A stretch of DNA of 64,000 nucleotides, taken from JBKECF01 sp047974375 (GTDB lineage: Bacteria > Bacillota > Clostridia > Lachnospirales > CAMZNU01). The position numbers and the translations under genes were made by a program. Of the stretch, positions 25,795 through 35,600 are shown piece after piece. The notes beneath the pieces are model-generated. The model saw only the letters and a list, made by a program, of their open reading frames with translations, did no database searches and was not told the DNA's origin. Location: contig JBKECF010000015.1 of assembly GCA_047974375.1 (NCBI GenBank), positions 54,031 to 118,030 of the forward strand, in the 5' to 3' direction. Each line of letters begins with the position of its first letter. The stretch's first letter is position 1.

Positions 25795-26809
25795 CTACCA
25801 TAACTCCACCTAATAATTTTGGATTAAACTCAAAAAGTATTTTTAAATATTTCTGAATAGAACTTTTTGCCTCTGTAGCCGTTATAAAATCTAAAGAGCA
25901 ATTTGGTATAGCAGGTTCAAGTATTTTAGTATTCAGCCCTATGCCTAATTTCTCGTAGTTGACTCCAGCCACAAGGGGATTATCATTAACCCAACTTACG
26001 GATTCATCATAATTATTAATAAATTTAGAAACAAACTCAGGGTTGCTTTCTATTAGACTTGTATTAACTATTAACGAAGCTTGTGGATAACTCTCAAAGC
26101 CTGTTAGCTTTTCCCATTCGTCTTGTAAATTTATTGCTACAAATGCCTCTTTACGTTTCATTAACATACTAGTTAAAAGTGGTTCTGGTGCTATAACTGT
26201 GTCTATTTCACCAGCAATAAAATTAGATGCAAGTTCTGGAGCACCAGAAAAATATTCCAGCGTTAAGTCATCCTCAGTATCAATATTATTGCCATTTAAA
26301 ATGTATCTAAATAATGCGTCTGGTGTTAAATCTCTACCTATAGCCCCTACTCTTTTGCCTTTTAAATCTTCTAAGGTTGATATATCTTCTGTTGTAGCAA
26401 TATATAAAATTCCCCATACACTTGTTCCAACCAATTTATAATTAGTGCCCTTGTTATATAAAGTGGCGGCTAAATTAGTAGGAACTATTGCAATGTCTGC
26501 ATCATTATTAATCAATGTAGTACTTAAAACATCTGTAGATTCTACTAACTCATATGTTACACTTATCCCTTCTGATATAGTTGGAGTTTCTGTAATCATC
26601 TTTACCATACTTAATGCGGGCGTACCATTAGGAATTATAACTTTTACCTCCGCATTCTCCATTGTGGTATCTGATTCTTCTTCTGCTAAATTCTCTCTTG
26701 TTCTATTTGCTTGTTCAACTGTTTGTGATGAAGTTGCAATATCTCCACCTCCTCTACTACAACCAACTAGTGCAAAAAAAACTAAAGTTAATGATATTAT
26801 TTTTTTCAT
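25772..26809 (-). CDS. NitT/TauT-type ABC substrate-binding lipoprotein
   Basis: A 345-residue binding protein with the lipoprotein signal MKKIISLTLVFFALVGC. The body resembles NMT1/SsuA-type proteins: VIIPNGTPALSMVKMI, NNDADIAIVPTNLAATLYNKG, LEDLKGKRVGAIGRDLTPDALFRYIL and FIAGEIDTVIAPEPLLTSML. It lies between the ATPase gene (two bases upstream) and the permease gene. There is no thiamine riboswitch core before the operon, so a thiamine-precursor role is not supported. Confidence 0.9.
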   Translation of the reverse strand: MKKIISLTLVFFALVGCSRGGGDIATSSQTVEQANRTRENLAEEESDTTMENAEVKVIIPNGTPALSMVKMITETPTISEGISVTYELVESTDVLSTTLINNDADIAIVPTNLAATLYNKGTNYKLVGTSVWGILYIATTEDISTLEDLKGKRVGAIGRDLTPDALFRYILNGNNIDTEDDLTLEYFSGAPELASNFIAGEIDTVIAPEPLLTSMLMKRKEAFVAINLQDEWEKLTGFESYPQASLIVNTSLIESNPEFVSKFINNYDESVSWVNDNPLVAGVNYEKLGIGLNTKILEPAIPNCSLDFITATEAKSSIQKYLKILFEFNPKLLGGVMVDEGFYFE

Positions 26810-26811
26810 AA

Positions 26812-27516
26812 TTAAAATCCCTTCTTAGTTAATAAATTTATAATTTCTTTTCTTATTTCATTATGTTCGGCTGTGTTTATATTCCTTATCTCTATAGATG
26901 TATTTACAAAAAATTCTTTTAAAATCCTTGTTGGCCTTTTGGATAAAACTACAATTTTATTACCAAGTAATAGAGCTTCATCTATATCATGGGTCACAAA
27001 TATAATGGTATTTTTATTTTTCTTCCATAAATTGGTCAAATAGTTTATAAGACTAATTTTCAAATCGTAATCTAAAGATTTATAGGGCTCATCCATTAAT
27101 AAAACCTTTGGATTAAAATAAAACCCTCTAGCTAAAGAACAACGTTGACGTAATCCACCGCTTAATTCATGTGGATATTTATCTTTAAATTCATAAAGTT
27201 CAAGGTCTTTTAGTATTTCCATTATTTTCTTTTTATTATTGCTTTTTACAATGGAAACATTGTTATAAACTGTTTCCCACGGCAATAGCCTATCTTCTTG
27301 AAAAATATATCCTACATCCATACTATTTATATTAACTTCACCTTTATAATTCTTATTTAAGCCAGAAACAACATTAAGTATGCTTGTTTTACCACAGCCT
27401 GATGGTCCAATAATACAAGTGATTTCATTTAAACCTATTTCTAATGTAAAATCTTTATATACTTCAATATCGTTAAAATTCAAATATATATTTTCTATAA
27501 TCTTTTTTGTTTCTAT
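26812..27516 (-). CDS. NitT/TauT-type ABC transporter ATPase
   Basis: About 235 residues with Walker A GPSGCGKTS, Q-loop GYIFQEDRLLPW (a hallmark of the SsuB/TauB branch), signature LSGGLRQR and Walker B VLLMDEPYKSLD. The start is odd. GGAGG lies at 27528-27524 and the codon at the normal distance is ATA (27516-27514), with no ATG, GTG or TTG near. The upstream TTG at 27540 has no ribosome site and would include the GGAGG inside the gene. The next TTG, about 20 codons in, has none either. I place the start at the ATA with caution. It heads the operon. Confidence 0.85.
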   Translation of the reverse strand: METKKIIENIYLNFNDIEVYKDFTLEIGLNEITCIIGPSGCGKTSILNVVSGLNKNYKGEVNINSMDVGYIFQEDRLLPWETVYNNVSIVKSNNKKKIMEILKDLELYEFKDKYPHELSGGLRQRCSLARGFYFNPKVLLMDEPYKSLDYDLKISLINYLTNLWKKNKNTIIFVTHDIDEALLLGNKIVVLSKRPTRILKEFFVNTSIEIRNINTAEHNEIRKEIINLLTKKGF

Positions 27517-27540
27517 GACTACACCTCCACAAAAAAACAA

Positions 27541-27789
27541 TATTTTTAAATTAATAAGTCATTATAAGTTAACAAACTTTGTAAGTGGATTATAACACAA
27601 TTCTTAAAAAATAAAACCTGAGTTTTACAGCAAAGCGACTGGTGAAATACCCAAATTCTTTATTTCATAAAGGTTTTCGGGTATATAAACATTACAGAAA
27701 GGAATAGCTATAAATAGTTGTCCTTAATTTTCGTTTTTAGCTTAATTTTAAATATTTTTTGTTTAAATTTATATTAGTTTTTTCTTCAA
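27541..27789. other. Intergenic region upstream of the NitT-type ABC operon
   Basis: About 250 bases with no credible gene. It should contain the operon's minus-strand promoter, but no convincing box pair was found. A weak inverted repeat occurs around 27645-27690 (GAAATACCC...GGGTAT-like). No riboswitch was recognised. Confidence 0.5.
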
Positions 27790-28570
27790 TTTTTTTGACA
27801 GTTCACTTTGCTTATTTAAAATATAAATTCCGTCTTCTAATTCTCTACAAGCAAGAGATAATAGCTATTTTTGTAACCTCTCTACGGAATTGTTCTAAAT
27901 AATTTTCTAATACTCGTAATGTAACTAATACTATATTACATATTAAAAATATCCTTTTATATGTCCATCAATCTTTACATATACTGGTCTTCCTTGTAAG
28001 TCAGATTTTATTGCTTTAAAGCTTCCTTTCATTTGTCATAATCTCTATATTATTCAACTATGTCTAAATAGTTTTTTTCTAAATCACTTGTGACTATTCC
28101 ATCTAAATTTTTATCTTGTTCATATTTTTGTGACAAAAAAACTACAATTTTTTCATTTCCGGTTTCACTCTTTACAATACGTACCCTTTTGAAAAACTTA
28201 ATTTAAAATGTTTTAGACTCATTATAAATGTATCAGTCTTTATTTAATATTTCCGTTCGAGACGCTTTACTGCTACCTGTAATTTTTTGAGAAACTACAT
28301 ATACGTTGTTATTTTCTACCATATACAGTAAGTTTTAACCGCTATTTAAACCCCTATCTACCGTTAACTTAATATTGTCAATGTGCAAAGTTTTTTGCAT
28401 TTTCTAAAAAAGGTTTTACTGATGATATATCAGCTGTATTCCTTTAAATAAATCATACGATATAGGAATGCCATTTTTATCTATTAATATAGCCATCTGT
28501 ACTAGTAGATTTTTCCTATTTTCCTTAGAAATTCTCTTTTTCTTTAGTCCTTCTTCTTTTTTTGTACATA
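27790..28570 (-). pseudogene. Decayed IS1634-family transposase
   Basis: Read on the minus strand, fragments in several frames line up with IS1634/IS1549-type transposases. First come RRTKEKRISKENRKNLLVQM and AILIDKNGIPISYDLFKG, then NIKLTVDRGLNSG, NNVYVVSQKITGSSKASR, KSDLQGRPVYVKIDGHIKG, and lastly CRELEDGIYILN. At least six stops or frameshifts separate the pieces. The order matches the family from the middle of the protein to its end. It is dead and no ends were identified. Confidence 0.75.
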
Positions 28571-28697
28571 GTTATTTTTTCCTCCTTCGGTTAAAAATAC
28601 TTTACACGTATTTTTACTATTTTTTAAGGCATTCTTACTTTGACGTTTACGTTATTTCAGATGTAAAACTCAGGATAAATATTAAATATTAAAAAGG

Positions 28698-28714
28698 GGC
28701 ATTTGCGAAATGCC
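28698..28714. repeat. GGCATTT/AAATGCC hairpin
   Basis: A perfect 7-bp stem with a GCG loop, preceded by AAAAAGG on the plus strand. The same core occurs in the terminators of rnfB (3146-3186) and of the giant gene (29614-29664). It is probably a former terminator left in the IS graveyard. Confidence 0.55.
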
Positions 28715-28811
28715 ATAAATAACAAAAGGAGTAAAAATAAGCAAGGACGCACTATACAGATTCACAAAAAATATATTAATAAAAGAAATTTCAGAAGACA
28801 TACATTACCAG

Positions 28812-28920
28812 TTTATCGGTAAGAATTAGACCCCCACCTCAATGTATAATAGTTGCGGAACTGTCTAAGTCGCCGTTCAGTGGGGGTACTAGCCCCCACT
28901 GACAGATAGGTCGATTGACT
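28812..28920 (+). repeat. Palindromic dispersed repeat C, copy 1 (full)
   Basis: About 109 bp: ATCGGTAAGAATTAGAC, CCCCCACCTCAATGTATAAT, AGTTGCGG, CTGTCTAAGTCGCCGT, then a strong hairpin CAGTGGGGG/CCCCCACTG, ending GATAGGTCGATTGACT. It lies inside IS-derived sequence. The 5' CCCCCACC could also pair with GTGGGGG, giving two exclusive folds. Other copies: 59824-59934 (full), 51435-51527 (reversed, diverged), 63409-63472 (3' half, reversed). Confidence 0.8.
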
Positions 28921-29508
28921 GAAATATTAAAAGAAGAAAATGATTATATAAATGAATATGGAATGGAAAAGAAAAGTGCAATAAGCATAAAAGGAATAGA
29001 AAAGACATAAAAGAAAATAGCAGAAAATAGAAAAAAACTTTCAAACAAGCAAATACTAGAAATAGACGGAATATATGTGTGTTAAATGATAACAACGCAA
29101 AGGAAACTTGAAACAATAATGGAAGTTGAAGGTATAGAGAAAGTAGCAGTAAAAGGGCAAAGAAAAAGTGAACACCAGAAATTAGCATCAAGATTTCATG
29201 CTATAGGAAAAAGATTAGAAGAATACAAGAAAAATTTTGAAATAATGAGAACAGATAGAAATAGCTACAGGAAAACGGATACAGATGTAATATTTATGAG
29301 GACAAAAGACGATCATATGATGAATGATCAATTGAAGCCGTGTTACAATCTTCAGTTTGCAGTTGAAAACTATTTTATAATACATACATATATTTCAAAT
29401 AATAGAACAGACTACAATACACTAACTCCAGTAGTTGAAAAACATAAAGCTATGGAAGAAATGTGGCATAAATGTATAGGCAAACATAAAACTAAGATAA
29501 CCCTATAG
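28921..29508 (+). pseudogene. IS1182-family transposase, C-terminal part, decayed
   Basis: The clearest part is the open frame 29086-29508, with KLASRFHAIGKRLEEYKKN, RNSYRKTDTDVIFMRTKDD, HMMNDQLKPCYNLQFAVENY and ISNNRTDYNTLTPVVEKHKA. These match the DDE catalytic region of IS1182 transposases (SKTDxDATFMRMKEDHMxNGQLKPGYNxQ). Upstream frames with stops (ILKEENDYINEYGMEKK) extend the match to repeat C. The N-terminal half is absent. It is a different copy from the remnant at 14.9 kb. Confidence 0.8.
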
Positions 29509-29613
29509 TTGATAAAAATATACAATCTCAGGGTGGCTTCTCTGTGCTATTTTTTAAATTAAAAAAACTTAACTCAATATTATAAAATTTACAGAGCCCT
29601 TTAAAATCAATTA

Positions 29614-29664
29614 ATAAAAAAAGGCCTTGCGATTTAGCAAAAAACGCTATTTCGCAAATGACCC
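29614..29664 (-). terminator. Terminator of the giant surface-protein gene
   Basis: On the minus strand GGGTCATTTGCGAAATAGC pairs with GCTAAATCGCAAGGCC with a few mismatches around GTTTTTT, then TTTTTTT follows. It begins about 25 bases after the gene's stop. It resembles the rnf terminator in sequence. Confidence 0.8.
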
Positions 29665-29688
29665 TTTTTTTATATTGCTAAAAATATT

Positions 29689-32600
29689 CTACTCCACTAT
29701 TTCGTATTCATCACCAAAATTTCCTTCATAATGACCTTTATGACTATTTAATGATTCTAATATATGATAATAAGCCCAATGTGCTTGGTTTAAATCATTT
29801 GGTATTTCGAATTGTGATAAATACTTTCTATTTGGAATTCTATTTGTCCCATTGTTTATCATAACTATTACTTCTGCTCTTGTTGCTAGTGCATTAAAGT
29901 CATAGTCATTTAAGCTAAATCCGTTATATAAGCCATTTGAATAAGCTTTTATAATAAAAGGCGTCGCCCAATTATTCGGATCTAACGGCAATGCATTTAC
30001 CTCGCTATTATTAACTGTACCAAATACATTTGATAATATTGTAGCCAATTCAGCTCTAGTAATATTTTTGTCTGGCTTGAATGTTTCATCTTCATAGCCA
30101 TTTACATATCTCTTTATTGTCATATAATTTACTGCTTCTGCATACCATTTGTCTTGGTCTATATCCCTTAAAGTTGTGGCAGCGTAAATATTTTTATCAG
30201 TTTTTTCATCATATAAAATATTGTATAGCATAACAACAACTTCTGCACGTGTAATCTCAAAGTCCGGTTTTACACTTCCATCAGGATATCCATTTACATA
30301 TTTTTCGTGTTCATATGCTGTTCCAGAATAATCCACTCCTCTAGGAACATCAACATAAACTGTTTTAGTGCGATCAGTATTTACATGTATAACTTCTTTT
30401 TCTATTTCTTTTTCTACCTTACTATATTTAAATTCATATGTTGCCTCTACTTCAGTTCCAATTGTTATTGACTCATTAGTTGGTTTGTAGCCATCTCTAT
30501 ATGGTGCAAAAACAACTTGACCTGGGTAAACATCAACGGAAGTATTACCAATAGACGTTCCATTATATGTCATGTTAATAGTAGTAGGTACTGTAGGCTG
30601 TACTAATGTTACCGGTTCATAGTAGAAACCTACTTTTGTATCATCATTAACGACTTCATTGTAATAAACCTTCTGTGAGTTTTGTCCATTTATAGAAGAA
30701 CTCATAAAATTATAGTTTTGAACATTTAATGCATATTCAGAAAAATATTCACCTTTAATAATTCTTCCTTTTACTGGGTTGAATTTTATACCAAGTAAAT
30801 TTGGACTTAGTAATACTCCAGATTTGTCAAAGTAACTTATTTCAACGTCTTTATAATCAGCAGTAAACTCATACGTAATAGTATGGTCCTCGTAAGTATC
30901 ACCACTACCCATTGTAAAATCTTCACTTCCGGATATCAAACCACTATATATATATGGTGGTGATATTAAGCCTTCTAATTCGCCTTTAACTTTATTTGCC
31001 TCTGCTGATGTGTATTTTCCGCCAGCGTCAACTGCATCATCTAATTGCGCCAATAATGTATATTTTTTTCCATTAATTACTTCTGTACCATCTTTATCTT
31101 CTACAACTGCTCTTATTAAAACATTCCCTGTAATGTTTCTGTAGTAATAATTTACAGTTTGATTATGCTCTACTTTTATAATCTGCCTTAATTTTTCAGT
31201 GTTTTTATTAGTATTTATTACATAATTATTTTCAAAAGGAGCTATTACTGTTGTAAATTCACCATTCGAAACAGTATATTCTGAATTCAACAAATTTGGT
31301 GCTAAACTAGCCTTTTCTGTTTCAGACATAGTACTAAGGAGAGTTGTGTTGTCTTTATCATAAATTTCTACATTATGATTAATATTCAACTTAGACATAA
31401 TACGATTGTACAAGAATGTAAATCCGCTATCTATACCATAAGTTAACTTTTTATTAAGGTTATAGTTTTCATTAATTTCGTATCCCATTTCCAAAGCTTC
31501 ACTTGGTTTAATAGGAGAAATGGTAATTACTTCACCAACATTTCCCTTTAGTACTTCTGTTTTTACTACAACTTGATATCCATTTACATAGGATATATGT
31601 TTAATATTCAGTGTACTTGGTACTGCTATTTTATTAAAGTAAAATATATACTCTTGAGAATTTGTTACGTTCTCGAATGTTTTATAAGACAATCCATCAA
31701 CTTCATATTCCGCAATATGAGGGGCATGAACAGTAACAGTTCCACCTTCTATAACAGGTATAACAGATTCTTCTGTAAAGTTTAAAACTTCATTAGTAGT
31801 TTTATCTTTCGCTACTATAGTTATTGCTAAGTTAGACATTTCGTATAAAAATACAACTTCCACATATCCAGAAACAAAAGTTGCCTCTTTATATGGCTCA
31901 TCTTTTAGCTTATATCCAGTAAATTCGCCAAGCTCTTCTGCTGCACCTATTCTAACGGTTTCGCCTATTGTTCCATTTTTAGATTTAAAATCAAGTATTT
32001 TATATCCGCCTTTTCCGTCAGATACTTTAGCTATAATATTTACTACTCCATCAGTCACAATTGTATAATCAACAAGCTGGTATTCAAATACAATATTATA
32101 CTCTGGCTCAGATACTGTTTCACTATAGGAGCTTTTAGTTGATGTTAAATTGTAATAGTCAATATTTACAGCATACTCATTAAACGCTTCACCATATTGC
32201 ATTGTGTATGTAGATGTTGGAAAAACTTCTACGCCAAACTGGTCTACGTATTTTACAGTAATTACAGAATCAACATCTTTATATTTCAATTCTATAATAT
32301 TTTTACTTAAATCAGAACTTACATTATCAAGAGTTGTAGTACTTGTTAAATCATATAAATAACCTGGGGCTAACGCACTTGATATCTCATTGATTTTATC
32401 TTGAGTTACTGTATAAGGGCTATTTGTTGTTGCTTCAACACCTCTTACTAATAAAGTATTTCCTTTGCTGTCAACTGCATGTAAAAAAACGTTACCTTCT
32501 ATTGGTATGTATCTATATTCAACTGCTATGTCAGTTGTTCCCACTTCAGTAACTTTTCTAAAAGTTTCGCTACTCTTTAACTGATAGTCATCTATTAACA

Positions 32601-35600
32601 TAGCGCTAGAAGTAAATTTAGAATTTGTGTTAACATCAACAGTCGATGTAGATTCAATAACATCACCACTTGCAGTTTCTTTAATATGGTTTACTGTTAG
32701 CTTCACTTTATTTCTTTTAAAAGTAAATACCACTTCTTTGTCATTACCAAATATTGCTTCTTGAACACCATCTCCTACAAGAGTCCAATCATCTGGATTA
32801 TAAATTTCATTTTCATAATTGCTTATAATCACAGATGCTAATTCTTTCCTTTGGCCAGTTAAAACTTTTGAGCCTATAATATATTTACCATCGTCCGATA
32901 TACCTTTAATAACTAGATTTTCGTCCATATCAATATTCTCGTAAACAAAAGTAAATTCTGTATTAGCCACTATTCCTGTACCCTCAGCGTTATTTTCCGC
33001 TACATAAGGCGCTTTTATTTCATATCCTACTACAGGTGGTGCATAAATTAAATATTTACCACCTTTATTGTAAGTAAAAACTTTACTTGTTTCACCATCA
33101 TAAAAACTTAATGGATTCCCATCTAAATCTTCAGCTTTTATAGTTACAGTATAAGTGTCTCTTTCATACAAGAAAACTATCTCCTTATGTTTATTTCCAT
33201 AAGGCATTGTTTGTATATTATCGCCACTTAGACTATAGTAACCTATAAAGTTTTCCGCCGAGAACTCCTCGGAAGCGTTAATTGTTAAAGTGCTTCCTTG
33301 ATCAGCTGTATAAACTTTGTAATAAAGGATGTCTTGTGTATCTTTATCCTTAGCCATAACAGTAATTGATCCACCAGCTATTTTGTAATAAAAAGTATGG
33401 TTATAGCTACTTTGGCTAGCACCTTCTACATTATATAAAGCAGAGGATTTACTTGTATCCAAATAATAATCATCTACACTTTTTGCAGATTCACTAATTG
33501 CCGTTCCATATGGTACAGTATAAGTTTTTTGTGCAGAAATAGATTCATTTGCACTATCCACATAATTAATTGTTACTGTACTTAGCTGCTCTTTGTATAT
33601 AAAAACTACCACAGAATCTTTTTCTACGAGAGATAAAGTATAAGGTGATTGACTACTAGGCTCTAACACATATCTTGGGCTCAACATTGCATTTAAGTCA
33701 TCAGCCGTTACCTTTACATTTTTATCACCAATTGGATAGTCTGTAGATGAACGTACCAGCACTTTACCTGTTGGACTGTCTAGCCTAGCTTCTATAACAA
33801 CACCCTCTTGTAATTTAATATATGTAAAGGATTGAGTCTTACTACTATCATTAGCAGTTATTGTCTTCTTATAACTATCTGCATTTTTATCTTTTAATTC
33901 GTATCCATCCACAACTTTAGCAGTTATAGTAAGTTTATCATTTAAAGGTACATTAAATACATCTGTTCCTAATACTAATCCTGTTCCGTCTTCAACATAA
34001 TTCACTGTTATATCAATCATTTTTCGTGTATATGCAAAAGTTACTTCTTCATCTATTCCATAAACTACATCTTTACTTGTTATATCTTTACTTATATCTC
34101 CGTCTGCTGTATATAATCCAACTAAAGTCCAGTTTGGAAGGTTCGTCTTTGCATTTATCTTTGTTGTTGTTGATTCATTCCCGTTGTGAATTTGTGAATA
34201 AACAGTATTGCCTGTTGCTTTACCACTGCTATCTACTTCTATACCCTTTGAAACAACTAATTTACCAATAGGCTCATAATAGAAAGTTGCTGTTTCAGCA
34301 GACATTACATTAGTGTAATTTATAAAATCATCACTGTTTTGGTCGTCTTTATCAATCCCTATAACACTATAGTTTTCAATATGAGGAGCATTTATCATTA
34401 TACTATCGCCCTCTTTTATTGGAACAATATTATCTGTAATTGGTAAATTCTTACCATCCTTATCTTTCGCTACAATTGTTACATTTAAGCTTGTAGGCTC
34501 GTACAAAAATTCAATGTTTACAAAACCATTAGTATACACAGCTGACTTTTCTTCATTATCCTTTAGTTTATATCCTACAACATCACCAAATATGGCAGTA
34601 GCATTAACAATTTGTTGTTCACCTATTGTTCCAGAAATCGATTTAAGAGCTAAAGTATTGCCATCTGTTCCCTTAGCGATTATATTTATTACACCATCTG
34701 TTACAATTTCATAATTAACTCTCTCGTAAGTAAAAGTAATTGTATGTGGCGACTCACTTACTTTTGATATTTCTTGATGATTAACCGATGTTAAATTATG
34801 AAAGTCAACATTAATTGCATATTCTTCAACAGGTTGGTCAAATTGAGCCTTGTAAGTTTTTGGTGGTATTATATCTATTCCACCTTCATCTACATATTTT
34901 ACTATTATGTCAGACATTACCTTTGTATAATAAAGATTAACAATATTATCTGCTGGTGTTGCTGTCACAGTTAAACTTGTTTCACTAGCTTCATCATATT
35001 TATAGGCTGCCGAACTGTTTGTCTTTAAGTCTGATGGCATAGCAGTATATGTATCTCCAATATTTCCGCTATAATATTTTCCTTCGAGTATCTCTCCTGT
35101 TTCCTTATCTTTTGCTACTACTAGAATGTTACCAGATGCAGAAACATAATTTATTTCTACAGTTAAATTACTTGTTCCAACTGCAATTACTTCATATGGC
35201 TGTTGGTCTGTAGCGTACTCATAGTTATTAATAAATTTAGCATTTACGTTATAGTTGCTTTTTGTTGGTACTGAAATAATTTCGCTATCTGCAATTTCAG
35301 CGCCACTACTATTAACATATTTCACCGTTAAATCAACCATTTTACGTTTAAATTTAAATTTAACTTCCTTATCTGTACCAAATATTGCTTTTTTACTTGC
35401 TACATCAACTAATTCCCATTTATCTAAATCTATATATGCGTAATAATCACTTACATTTATTTGTTTTTCTATTCCTCTATCACCGCTTATTACACCGGTA
35501 TTTATAATTATCGTTTCATCATCTGATATAGCTTTAATTGATAAATTTACAGTTCTATCAATTTTTTTGTATTTAAATGTATGTGTAACATTCGCATTAA

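Noticed and set aside
27541..27789. Thiamine (TPP) riboswitch upstream of the SsuABC/ThiXYZ-like operon
   Set aside because: The conserved CTGAGA and ACCTGATCTGGATAATGC-type boxes are absent, so thiamine-precursor transport is not supported.
28468..28692. 74-codon open frame on the plus strand
   Set aside because: It is antisense to the decayed IS1634-type transposase and shows no family features.
28889..29191. 100-codon hydrophobic open frame on the minus strand
   Set aside because: It is the antisense of the IS1182-like remnant; its Leu/Phe-rich composition follows from complementing Lys/Glu-rich coding sequence.
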